Program-made: the position numbers and the translations under genes
Part shown: one piece after another, positions 1 to 9,108 of the stretch
Numbering within the stretch: the stretch's first letter is position 1
Layout: every line of letters starts with the position of its first letter
Notes under the pieces: generated by a model
Seen by the model: only the letters and a program-made list of their open reading frames with translations
Told to the model about the DNA's origin: nothing
The model's database searches: none
Source of the DNA: Dehalococcoidia bacterium
Lineage (GTDB): Bacteria; Chloroflexota; Dehalococcoidia; Lucifugimonadales; Lucifugimonadaceae
Reading direction: 5' to 3'
Assembly: GCA_022824185.1 (NCBI GenBank)
Contig: JAJEAU010000017.1
Span: forward strand, 1-64,000
DNA: 64,000 bases

Positions 1-590
1 GAGCGCCTGATCGCCCCTGCGTCCGAGGAGAGCGGAGCGGATCTGCTTATGCCCGACAAGGCCCTTTTCGAAGGTGCTGGCTAATGACCGGGTAGGGGGA
101 GAGATGCACCGTGGCCGGCGAGTAGGTGCAAGGGACCGGAAACGGACGCGCAGATGGAGGAAGACGTCGAGAGCCTGTTCGCCACAGGCCCGGCTACAGA
201 CCCAGGAAGCCGCGAAGAGCGGCGACCGAAGGGACGCAGTGCTCGTTGCAGTCCTGCTTCCCCACAGGGGCCAATCGCGAACGGCCCCTGCGGGGAAGGA
301 AAAGGACGCAAGCTGCTCCCCGGCCCGAGCGAAGGCAGCTCGGGCGGAGATCTGGAACATAGGGAAGGGCTCAAAGCCCGTGACCAGATACACGACGCAT
401 GTCGACCGTGAAACGAAGGCGCAGGATGCGCAAGACCTGAGCCTTCGGGAAGCGGCAAAGGTCGAAAGTCCGAAGCGGACAAGCCGGTAAGGCAGCCTCC
501 ACTTCGAACCGTCCGACCGATAAGACCGGAAGGGCCAAGCAAGGCGATCGCGGCAGGGAGAGACCCGAGCGAGGCCCCCGGCAAAATCAG
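1..590 (+). ncRNA. Candidate large structured RNA, truncated by the window edge
   Basis: No protein family is recognisable in any frame, but the stretch is packed with strong hairpins. Arms 258-272 and 283-297 pair at 14 of 15 positions around a 10-base loop. Arms 323-330 and 338-345 pair perfectly (8 bp). Smaller stems lie at 173-189, 367-379, 393-404, 419-431 and 468-480, and 434-438 pairs with 459-463 to enclose an inner hairpin. Loops are purine-rich. It ends before the 16S promoter, so it is not the rRNA leader. I see no signature of tmRNA, SRP RNA, 23S rRNA or group II domain V, and RNase P RNA is elsewhere in the window. From 591 to 768 I see only short hairpins (595-608, 620-633) and no gene. 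Strand is inferred from the loop sequences. It could be a known large RNA class that I do not recognise. Confidence 0.4.
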
Positions 591-768
591 AAATCCGAAA
601 AATTTCGGAAAAACAAAAAGGGGTCAAAACCCCCGACTAAACGCGTCCGCAACAATCCACCCTCTACCAATAGGGCTAAACATCCAAGTTCCCCTCTCAC
701 CTCGAGGAAGCCGGCCAAGGCGGAAAAGGGGCACCCACCCATCAAAAACCAACTTCGCCAAAACTCTC

Positions 769-797
769 TTGCACACTCACCGTGCATGCCTTACAAT
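769..797 (+). promoter_or_regulatory. 16S rRNA promoter
   Basis: A -35 box TTGCAC (769-774) and a -10 box TACAAT (792-797) are separated by exactly 17 bases, the optimum for a sigma-70-type promoter. It lies about 93 bases upstream of the mature 16S 5' end and would start transcription near 804. Confidence 0.75.
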
Positions 798-803
798 TAA
801 CGG

Positions 804-848
804 TTACCGAGAAACGGAATCTGGCCTGAAGGCCCCGGGTTTCGGTAA
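804..848 (+). other. Leader hairpin of the 16S transcript
   Basis: TTACCGAGAAAC (804-815) pairs with GTTTCGGTAA (839-848) with one bulged base, and an inner GGCC stem closes the loop. It begins where transcription should start and precedes the 16S processing stem. The role is unknown; a leader stem affecting elongation or processing is possible. Confidence 0.5.
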
Positions 849-852
849 GCAT

Positions 853-885
853 CTTGACAACTGAAGAGCGGAACGAACAGACGTC
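853..885 (+). other. 5' arm of the pre-16S processing stem
   Basis: This 33-base segment is complementary to 2677-2709 at 29 of 33 positions, including an 11-base perfect block at its inner end. Helices of this kind bring the two ends of pre-16S rRNA together for RNase III-type cleavage. A TTGACA at 854-859 looks like a -35 box but belongs to this stem. Confidence 0.85.
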
Positions 886-889
886 AGTT

Positions 890-2718
<1,829 letters not shown>

Positions 2719-2746
2719 GCGTGAGCCAACCGGCTCACGCTTTTTT
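2719..2746 (+). terminator. Intrinsic terminator of the 16S unit
   Basis: A perfect 9-bp stem, GCGTGAGCC (2719-2727) with GGCTCACGC (2732-2740), has an AACC loop and is followed at once by six T residues (2741-2746). This is a textbook rho-independent terminator on the + strand. Confidence 0.92.
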
Positions 2747-2767
2747 GTATCTAGCCCAATCTCCAAG

Positions 2768-2798
2768 TAGACACGATTTATGACTAGCCACATATAAT
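2768..2798 (+). promoter_or_regulatory. Possible promoter of the first TA operon
   Basis: A perfect -10 hexamer TATAAT (2793-2798) lies 22 bases upstream of the antitoxin start. The best -35 candidate is TAGACA (2768-2773), with a long 19-base spacer. AGGAG (2808-2812) is the ribosome-binding site. Confidence 0.5.
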
Positions 2799-2820
2799 AA
2801 CCACATTAGGAGATTGAAGT

Positions 2821-3054
2821 ATGAAAACCATCGGAGCCGCCAAATTCAAAGAACAATGCTTGGCATTGATGGATCAACTCGACCACGAAGGTCTGGTCAT
2901 CACGAAACGAGGAAAACCCGTAGCCAGGCTAGTCCGCTATGAAAAAAATCATGGCCACCTTATCGGAAGCCTGAAGCACAAGGTTGAGGTTTACGGAGAC
3001 ACGTTCAGCACTGGAGCCCGGTGGGAAGCTAGCGATTGGGATCCAGATGCTTAA
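2821..3054 (+). CDS. Phd/YefM-type antitoxin
   Basis: This 77-residue protein has the layout of the Phd/YefM antitoxin family: an N-terminal fold beginning MKTIGAAKFKEQ that binds the operator, the central ITKRGKPVARLV signature (about residues 27-38), and a charged C-terminal tail expected to wrap around the toxin. It is read from an ATG with AGGAG eight bases upstream. It overlaps the following PIN toxin by 8 bp, so the two form one translationally linked TA operon. In this family the antitoxin represses its own promoter, probably the TATAAT site just upstream. The role is inferred from family resemblance and gene order. Confidence 0.9.
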   Translation: MKTIGAAKFKEQCLALMDQLDHEGLVITKRGKPVARLVRYEKNHGHLIGSLKHKVEVYGDTFSTGARWEASDWDPDA

Positions 3055-3409
3055 TCTTGATACTCACGTGTTGATCGATGCGGTGAGGAATACCTTGCCG
3101 CCGTCCGAAAGCGCACTCCTGCTGGACGACGAATGGTCGATTTCCTCGATAGTTTTCTGGGAGATCGCCAAACTCGTGCAACTTGAAAGAATCGCATTCG
3201 ATTTCGACGATCGCGATGTCGCTAGGGTTATTGATCAGGTGCATGTTTGGCCAATCAATCGCGACGTAGCCCGAACCTCAACCCAACTAGATTTCCGCAG
3301 CGACCCAGCCGACGAATTGATCGCCGCGACCAGCATCGTCTACGGAATCCCTCTACTTACGCGTGACCGCGTAATTCGACAATCAAAGCTGGTCCCCCTA
3401 GCAACGTGA
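3047..3409 (+). CDS. PIN-domain toxin (VapC-like ribonuclease)
   Basis: The 120-residue product is a PIN-domain protein. The acidic residues that bind Mg/Mn are visible: Asp5 in LDTHVLID, Glu39 in FWEIAKL, Asp89 in DPADELIAA and Asp107 in LLTRDR. Such toxins cleave RNA, often tRNA or rRNA, when the antitoxin is lost. I chose the ATG inside the antitoxin's last codons because it gives the usual PIN N-terminus; the frame is open further upstream to 2984 but adds only an unrelated 21 residues. Its stop overlaps the GTG start of the next gene, a cytochrome c, in a GTGA arrangement, which is unusual for a toxin operon. Confidence 0.88.
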   Translation: MLNLDTHVLIDAVRNTLPPSESALLLDDEWSISSIVFWEIAKLVQLERIAFDFDDRDVARVIDQVHVWPINRDVARTSTQLDFRSDPADELIAATSIVYGIPLLTRDRVIRQSKLVPLAT

Positions 3410-3840
3410 CGTACCGCCGCGCTCCCATCTCCCTGTTCTTCGCACTTTCGATAGTTTCAGTTTCGATAATCACGATGCTGATTGCCGGATGCACCACTAC
3501 CGCCGTACCCACAGCGACCCAATCAACAACGGCGATTGATCGCGGACCGACTGTCTACGATGGCGAAGGATCATTCCAAAACCGCTGCGCCGTCTGCCAC
3601 GGCCAACTCGCCGACGGTACCGCCACCGGCCCACCCTTGGTCAACCGCCTCTACGAAATCGGACACCACCCCAACTTCTCCTTCCACAACGCCGTCAACA
3701 ACGGTGTCACCGCCCACCACTGGAATTTCGGCGATATGCCACCAATACCCAACGTCGACTCGGCCGAGATCGACGCCATCATCTGCCACGTCCGAGACCT
3801 ACAACGCGCCGAGGGCGTCCAAGCTGGCGAACCATGTTGA
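3406..3840 (+). CDS. Monohaem cytochrome c lipoprotein
   Basis: This 144-residue protein is predicted to be exported and lipid-anchored: a hydrophobic signal segment (about residues 8-28) ends in the lipobox LIAGC with Cys29 as the lipid site. A Thr-rich linker follows, then the haem motif CAVCH (61-65) and a likely distal ligand Met111 in FGDMPP. The size and motif order match small class I cytochromes c of the cytochrome c oxidase cbb3-type/C-III group, which carry electrons outside the membrane. The GTG start overlaps the toxin stop; a later ATG at 3475 would remove most of the signal peptide and is less likely. The electron donor and acceptor are unknown. Confidence 0.85.
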   Translation: MTYRRAPISLFFALSIVSVSIITMLIAGCTTTAVPTATQSTTAIDRGPTVYDGEGSFQNRCAVCHGQLADGTATGPPLVNRLYEIGHHPNFSFHNAVNNGVTAHHWNFGDMPPIPNVDSAEIDAIICHVRDLQRAEGVQAGEPC

Positions 3841-3874
3841 ATTAAGTCATCTCAGACTGCATCTGAGTTACCGC

Positions 3875-4417
3875 ATGAACAGCAACCGCCAACCACAACG
3901 ACCACACGTCAGACCGCCACAAGCTCAACATCAGAGGCGCGTCACCGACATCCGAGAAACCTCAGGACGTCACGCTGCCGAGGTCAGCCAAACAGCCGGC
4001 GGAGGTTACCTAACCGACATGCAGGGCTTCGCTTTGCCTCTGATCTTCGTGATGATCGTATTGATGGTCACCGCATTCAAGATCCTATTGTCAGAACCCT
4101 TCCCGCCCCCGCTAGCGATCTTTGGTCTGATCGGAGCGATTGGCGCGCTAGGCAGCGGCGTTTTTCTCTCTTATCTCGGTCTACGCCGAGCCCAAACAGT
4201 CGACTATATCGACGTAATGAAGCTGAAGCGAACTTCAGTTGCCATGCACATCGTTGAGCTGGTACTGATCGTCGTTTGGCTGAACTGGTTAACCAACGCC
4301 ATCACATTGAACGGGGCGATTTCGGCGCCAGTTTTCTTGGTTACGTTGGTCTTGGCGTTAGCCCTGAGGATCCGCAGAGGGCGGTTGACTCGCCGCCGAC
4401 ATCTTTGGGAACGCTGA
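3875..4417 (+). CDS. Small integral membrane protein of unknown function
   Basis: I do not recognise a family. From about residue 50 the protein has four hydrophobic spans: one around FALPLIFVMIVLMV, one rich in Gly around FGLIGAIGALG, a third around VELVLIVVWLNW and a fourth around VFLVTLVLALAL, ending in a basic tail. The start is uncertain. The ATG at 3875 gives 180 residues with a polar basic N-terminus, while the ATG at 4019, just before the first membrane span, gives 132 and may be the real one. The frame is open further upstream but there it only overlaps the cytochrome gene. It converges with the enolase-family gene, three bases apart. Confidence 0.6.
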   Translation: MNSNRQPQRPHVRPPQAQHQRRVTDIRETSGRHAAEVSQTAGGGYLTDMQGFALPLIFVMIVLMVTAFKILLSEPFPPPLAIFGLIGAIGALGSGVFLSYLGLRRAQTVDYIDVMKLKRTSVAMHIVELVLIVVWLNWLTNAITLNGAISAPVFLVTLVLALALRIRRGRLTRRRHLWER

Positions 4418-4420
4418 TCC

Positions 4421-5701
4421 TCAATCGAACATTGCTCGCCACGCCGAGTCATCGTGATGATGTTTGCTCGCGTAGTCGAAAAAGTAGTACTGCTGACGAG
4501 ACGGCACTGTTGGATCGGGTGCAAATCGATGTCGCCATTTGGGCAACTCATTCGCATAGCGTTCCTCGGCTCGGGAAATCGCATCCTCATCGATCTCAAC
4601 GCCCAAACCCGGACCTGACGGTGGCGTCAATGCACCGTCTTCGTAGGTGAAAGGTTCGGTGATGATGTCTTCGGAAGGCGGGAGAAGCTTCGTGTAGGCG
4701 GAGTCGACGGGCCAGATGAAGTTAGGATTCGCGGTCACCAGATGAAGTTGGGCAGCGGTCGCGATGCCAGTCTCACCGGGTGATGAATGGCACGAGACCT
4801 TGAGTCCGCCGGCTTCGGCGATGGCAGCACATCGTTGGGTCTCCAAAAATCCGCCGTTGATTACGACGTCGAGGTGGATCGCATCGCAGGCGCGGTGCAT
4901 CACGAGTTCAAGAATCTGCTCTTTGGTGGTCCGGGCGGGACCGTCGCAAAGAATCGGTATGTCAGTGTGCCGACTGACTTCCGCGAGCGCTCGGACGCTC
5001 GTGGAGTCTACGGGTTCCTCTACGTGAGAAGGATCGTACGGCTCCATCTTGCGGAGCATTCGGATCGCTTCAAGCTGGGAGTAGGAACCGTTGCAGTCAT
5101 AGCCAAGTTCAATGCGAGGACCGGCGGCCTCGCGGGCGGCGGCTGCGCATTCGATGTCGAATTCGGGGTTGAGTCCGATCTTGATTTTGAAGGACTTGAA
5201 ACCCAGGGCTACAGCGCGTTTGACTTCATCGGCGACCTTGTCCGGTGGTTTGGCGCCCATCCAATATCGAGCCTCAACCTGATCGCGGTACTTGCCACCG
5301 ATGAGGTTGTAGATGGGTTGGTTTGCTGCTTTTCCAACTATGTCCCAAAGGGCCTGATCGATCGATCCGGTGATGTTCAGTGCGGACGATGCGCTGGTGT
5401 CAAGGAGATGGCCGAGTTTCGTGGTGACTTGGCCGGTGAGGTTCATCCCTCGTTCGATCGAGTTGATGTCATGCGGATCGCGGCCTATCAGTCGGGACTT
5501 GATCTGTTCAAAGAGGCGTTGGTCACCACCGGCTCCGATACTAGTTTCGCCCAGCCCCGTGATGCCTTCGTCGGTATCTATGAAGATGATCGTCTTGATG
5601 GCGGCGAAGCGAGACCCGTACCACATCGTTACAGGCTCATGCTTGCCGAGCGTGGAAAGAGGAATGCAGATATTGCGCGTGCGGATGTCGGTGATTTTCA
5701 T
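4421..5701 (-). CDS. Enolase-superfamily enzyme (mandelate racemase/MLE type)
   Basis: This 426-residue protein has the two-domain enolase fold. In the barrel the catalytic K-x-K pair is Lys172/Lys174 (FKIKIG). Metal ligands are Asp202 (YDCNG), Glu228 (VEEPV) and Asp253 (CDGPA). Asp278 and His305 are placed like the His-Asp dyad of the mandelate racemase group. The family removes a proton alpha to a carboxylate, usually to dehydrate or racemise sugar or hydroxy acids; the substrate cannot be told here. I chose the ATG at 5701, because it overlaps the upstream PIN-toxin stop in an ATGA junction, over an ATG 15 bases earlier. It is thus the third gene of an antitoxin-toxin-enolase run. Confidence 0.9.
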   Translation of the reverse strand: MKITDIRTRNICIPLSTLGKHEPVTMWYGSRFAAIKTIIFIDTDEGITGLGETSIGAGGDQRLFEQIKSRLIGRDPHDINSIERGMNLTGQVTTKLGHLLDTSASSALNITGSIDQALWDIVGKAANQPIYNLIGGKYRDQVEARYWMGAKPPDKVADEVKRAVALGFKSFKIKIGLNPEFDIECAAAAREAAGPRIELGYDCNGSYSQLEAIRMLRKMEPYDPSHVEEPVDSTSVRALAEVSRHTDIPILCDGPARTTKEQILELVMHRACDAIHLDVVINGGFLETQRCAAIAEAGGLKVSCHSSPGETGIATAAQLHLVTANPNFIWPVDSAYTKLLPPSEDIITEPFTYEDGALTPPSGPGLGVEIDEDAISRAEERYANELPKWRHRFAPDPTVPSRQQYYFFDYASKHHHDDSAWRAMFD

Positions 5702-6123
5702 TGGGAATGGTCCCATGGGTTAATCACCTCGACACCCGCATCCTCGAAGTCTTCGACATTGCGCGTTGCGACTACGGCGCCCAAGGAATGGGCAATCCCC
5801 AAAATCATTGTGTCTTCAACACCGACTGATCGTCCTGACTTTTGCCGACTTGCCCGAACTGACGCGTATATGCCGGCCGCATTGCTGTCAAAGGGCAGAA
5901 TTCGTCCTTCGAAACATTCTGTCAGAATGCTGTCTACTCTCGTTTCGAGGTCTCTGCGCCGACGGCCCTGCGGTAGCAGTTCGGCACCATAGCGTAGTTC
6001 CGCTTTAGTGATCACGGTAATGTACAGGTCGGTTTCGACTTGGTTTCCGAGCCAACGGGCGACGTTAGGATCTGGCCGTGGTGCCATGACTTCTGACACA
6101 ACATTGGTGTCAAGAATTATCAA
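5698..6123 (-). CDS. PIN-domain toxin, FitB/VapC-like
   Basis: This 141-residue PIN-domain protein starts MIILDTNVVSE, typical of the FitB branch. Likely metal ligands are Asp5, Glu42 (KAELRYG), Asp104 (VEDTMI) and Asp125 (VEDFED). It is expected to be a sequence-specific RNase toxin held by the partner encoded upstream, whose 3' end overlaps it by 14 bp. Its own stop overlaps the start of the enolase-family gene (ATGA), so toxin and metabolic gene are probably co-translated. The antitoxin reading frame has an abnormal start, so it is unclear whether the toxin is kept in check. Confidence 0.88.
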   Translation of the reverse strand: MIILDTNVVSEVMAPRPDPNVARWLGNQVETDLYITVITKAELRYGAELLPQGRRRRDLETRVDSILTECFEGRILPFDSNAAGIYASVRASRQKSGRSVGVEDTMILGIAHSLGAVVATRNVEDFEDAGVEVINPWDHSQ

Positions 6124-6382
6124 CTTCGTCTTCCCAGCCTAGAAACGGAATTGGTCGTACTCCTGATCGTGTTGGCAACTTCAGCTCGATGCCGCCAACC
6201 GGTTCCACGATGGCACGGATCTTGGTGTACATGTTCTCGCGGGCATTTTCCGATGATTGACCGAGCGCGTCGTCGAGTATTTTGGTTGCTTCCTCTTCCA
6301 ACGAACCGCGATTCTCAGCAGCGCGTTTGGCGAGTTCTCGCTCTGTGTTCGGATCCAGGTTGTGTAGCGTGATGTTGGCGAA
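6110..6382 (-). pseudogene. FitA-like ribbon-helix-helix antitoxin lacking a normal start codon
   Basis: The frame encodes a FitA-type antitoxin: beta strand and helices in NITLHNLDPNTERELAKR, then GSLEEEATKILDDAL, and a C-terminal toxin-binding tail. Where the start should be, seven bases after a good GGAGG site, the codon is TTC, giving F-A-N-I-T-L instead of the expected M-A-N-I-T-L. No ATG or GTG exists upstream in frame before a stop near 6459, and the first TTG (6301) would remove the DNA-binding strand. Either the start codon is mutated, initiation is unusual, or the base calls are wrong. The 90-residue extent is drawn from the TTC. It overlaps the toxin gene by 14 bp. Confidence 0.7.
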
Positions 6383-6486
6383 GACGACACCTCCGTATGA
6401 AAATTCGAGACTAACTCGTTCGGTGTTTTCGATTCTAACCAGCTCGGGTTTGCGCTTCTAAACTCCGTCTTGCGTCGGAAGGATGT

Positions 6487-7656
6487 TCAAGACCCATTGA
6501 AATGCGGCATCACCCCCTCCGCAAAACGGTGCATCTGCTCAAGCGTTGCGGATTCGGGCATACCCATGCCGGTAATGCCGATGTTGACCTCTTCGAGGCC
6601 GGGATACCGGTCTTGGACTTCGAGGAGTTTTTCTGTTACGAAATCGGCAGGCCCTGCGAAAAATCCTCCGGAAGCGACGTCTTGGTCGATGGTCGGGAGG
6701 TCGGCAGTCAGAAGTTGAGCGGGATCGTTGGAGTTGATGGCCGCGACTTGTTCGTCGGAGAGGCCGCGCACGAAACCCAAAGGTCCGAACATCTTGACAC
6801 GTTCTTCGGCCCAGAGTCTGGATTCTTCTATAGCCTGTTCGGCGGAGTCGGCGATATAGACGGAAAAGGAGATGATGAGGTCGCCGCCGAGATCGAGTTC
6901 GCGTCCGTGTTGGGCTTGGACCTCCTGCCATCTTTGGACGACCAGATCGGAAGCTCCTCCGGGCGCCGCACCCCCACCGATCATTCCCTTGATTCCTTAC
7001 TTGGCCATGAAGTTGAGACCGCGCTCGGAGGCGGAGACGACGGGTTGCCACCATTCGACCGGGTATTTCGGTCGGGGCACGAGGGTTATCTCCTCTAGTT
7101 CGTAGCCGCGATAGGGGACGGCTGGCGGTATGTCGTAATGTTTGCCGTGATGCGAGAAGGAGCGTTCGTTGAAGGCTTTGTACATCACCTCGACTTGCTC
7201 TTCGAAGAGTTCGCGGTTGGCGTCTTGGTCGATGATGGGGTTGCCGAAGACCTCGACTTCCCGGGAGTGGTAGCCCCGGCCGATGCCGAAGCGGACACGT
7301 CCGTCGGTGAGGATGTCGGCGGTGGCGTAGTCTTCAGCAAGGCGAAGGGGGTGCCACATCGGATTGATGTTGAAGCCGCAACCGAAGCGCAGATCCTTGG
7401 TGAGGTGGGCGAGGTGGACGAAGAGCATCAAGAGGTTTGGGATGCACTCGTAGCCTTCTCGCTGAAAATGATGTTCGGCACCCCAAAACGTGTCGAAACC
7501 GAGTTCGTCCATCGTTTTTGCGAAGGACGCAGACTTCCCGAAGACGGAGGCTAACTGTTCATCAGGCAACCACCGTTCGTTTGCCGGGATGCCAGCATAG
7601 CCGATGTCATCCATGTCGACGCAACCAGCGTATAGGACTCCAAATTTCGTGATCAT
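6487..7656 (-). pseudogene. Luciferase-like flavin monooxygenase interrupted by an in-frame TAA
   Basis: Two reading frames in the same phase, 6997-7656 (219 residues) and 6487-6984 (165 residues), together make one bacterial-luciferase-family protein of about 390 residues, the usual family length. The N-terminal part has FGVLYAGC, GAEHHF and the flavin-site segment ATADILTDGRVRFGIGRG; the C-terminal part has IGGGAAPGG and a closing helical region. They are separated by one TAA after ...NFMAK, followed by G-I-K-G-M. Such enzymes use reduced FMN and O2 to oxidise organic substrates; the family is reported as expanded in SAR202. The break may be a real nonsense mutation, a base-call error or read-through. 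No strong ribosome-binding site restarts the second half. Confidence 0.8.
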
Positions 7657-7914
7657 GATGTTGGGATTATCGCATAGGCATTTGGAAATATGACGCGGTT
7701 GACGAGGGAGGAATCCGATGGCGAAGAAGCCGATTGACTGAGAGGCCGTCTCGGGTTGTCATTGTCCCGCAAACACCGCCGTGGCGCTTAGCCCAACGGT
7801 CAGCGAGGCGGCTCGTGAATCGCAGTTCGGTAAAGGGGGTTGCGGTTAAGATTATGGGTTGCGGTGTCGAGGTCGGGGCGGTTTGCGACTTCAGGTCAGG
7901 ATATCGAGGTTACG

Positions 7915-8907
7915 TTGACGATAACGGCAGAAAATGTGAACGGTGGGGCGGAATCCGTTGTGGATGCGGAGTTCGTTCGAGACTTTGCCCGGAAGGTCAG
8001 AGAAAATGTGCAGCGGGTGTTCGTGGGCAAAGACGAGGCCATCGAGCTCGCGATAATCGCAATGCTGGGTCGTGGACACGTGCTGTTGGAGGACGTGCCC
8101 GGCACCGGAAAGACGACGTTGGCGAAAACGATTGCGGCGTCGTTGGGTCTGGATTTCAAACGGGTGCAGTTCACCCCAGATTTGGTGCCTTCCGACGTGC
8201 TCGGAGTGAACATCTACAACGCGGGTTCGGGAAACTTCGAATTCAAATCGGGCCCAATTTTCACGCAGATCCTGTTGGCTGACGAGATTAACCGCGCGAC
8301 GCCCAGAACACAGTCGGCGTTACTAGAAGCTATGCAAGAGCAGCAGGTGTCGATCGACGGCGTGACCATGGCCCTGGGTTCGCCGTTCCTCGTTTTGGCG
8401 ACGCTAAACCCGGTGGAGATGGAAGGCACGTTCATGCTGCCGGAGGCACAACTGGACCGGTTCTTGTTGAAGTTGACCATCGGCTACCCTTCGGACGAGG
8501 AGGAATCGAGGATGCTTCGCCGATTCCAGACGGGGGACGGTGCAGTGACGGTAGAGGTCTGCGCCGAGGCGGAGGACGTCGAGAAAGCCCGCGACATCGT
8601 GGAACACATTCAGATTGCGGACCATGTCAGGGAGTATCTGGTCGCTGTCGTCAGGGCGACGAGGAACAACGCTCAGATCAGGTTGGGAGCGAGCCCGCGA
8701 GCGTCGCTTGCATTGCAACACGCGGCGCAAGCCAAGGCCGCCATTAATGGCCGCGAATACGTGATGCCGGATGACATTAAGAGTATGGCGTCGGCGGTGT
8801 TGTCGCACCGCGTTGTCTTGGAATCCAGCATGCAGATGAGGCGTCGAGACGCCGGGCAGGTTGTGGACGATGTTGTCGCACAGATTCCGGTGCCGATAGA
8901 GCGGTGA
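7915..8907 (+). CDS. MoxR-family AAA+ ATPase
   Basis: This is a 330-residue MoxR-type ATPase with Walker A in EDVPGTGKTTLA (near residue 62), Walker B in LLADEINRA, the family sequence MEGTFMLPEAQLDRF and a C-terminal helical lid. MoxR proteins act as chaperones that help mature or activate partner complexes, typically together with DUF58 proteins, and a DUF58 gene follows here. The start is the TTG at 7915, with GAGG six bases upstream; the frame stays open to 7840 and a GTG at 7933 is an alternative. Between 7657 and 7914 I see no gene, only a tiny 7-codon frame at 7718-7741 with a good ribosome-binding site. Confidence 0.92.
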   Translation: MTITAENVNGGAESVVDAEFVRDFARKVRENVQRVFVGKDEAIELAIIAMLGRGHVLLEDVPGTGKTTLAKTIAASLGLDFKRVQFTPDLVPSDVLGVNIYNAGSGNFEFKSGPIFTQILLADEINRATPRTQSALLEAMQEQQVSIDGVTMALGSPFLVLATLNPVEMEGTFMLPEAQLDRFLLKLTIGYPSDEEESRMLRRFQTGDGAVTVEVCAEAEDVEKARDIVEHIQIADHVREYLVAVVRATRNNAQIRLGASPRASLALQHAAQAKAAINGREYVMPDDIKSMASAVLSHRVVLESSMQMRRRDAGQVVDDVVAQIPVPIER

Positions 8908-8910
8908 GGC

Positions 8911-9108
8911 ATGGGGTCGGGTAAACCGTTCTTTCGCGTCGATGAAACGGAATTGACCGCCGGATCTGCGGGTAACGGCAATAGTTATCTGAGGTGCGCG
9001 GGTGATTGGCCCGTTTCGGTCGCACCTCGTCTCGCCCTTCGTGACCTGAAGAGAGAACGACGCGACCATACGACCGTGCGCGCCAAAGGGTTGAAGATCG
9101 ATGATTAA
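8911..9108 (+). CDS. Possible small protein between moxR and the DUF58 gene
   Basis: A 65-codon frame starts ATG three bases after the moxR stop and ends by overlapping the DUF58 start. It has no recognisable domain, no membrane segment and a mixed basic/acidic composition. MoxR and DUF58 genes are usually adjacent, so this may be a real small subunit, a remnant, or just spacer. The tight spacing on both sides is the only support. Confidence 0.3.
   Translation: MGSGKPFFRVDETELTAGSAGNGNSYLRCAGDWPVSVAPRLALRDLKRERRDHTTVRAKGLKIDD

Noticed and set aside
74-584. Several overlapping frames on both strands in the first 600 bases
   Set aside because: Arg-rich, mutually overlapping, with no domain; strong RNA hairpins explain the sequence better.
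854-859. TTGACA as a second rRNA promoter
   Set aside because: It lies inside the 33-base arm that pairs with 2677-2709, and no -10 box is found at proper spacing before the 16S.
4787-5992. 401-codon open frame opposite the enolase-family and PIN genes
   Set aside because: No domain, and the opposite strand encodes well-conserved proteins with all active-site residues.
7718-7741. Seven-codon frame MAKKPID with a good ribosome-binding site
   Set aside because: Too short to support as a gene; no attenuator structure follows.
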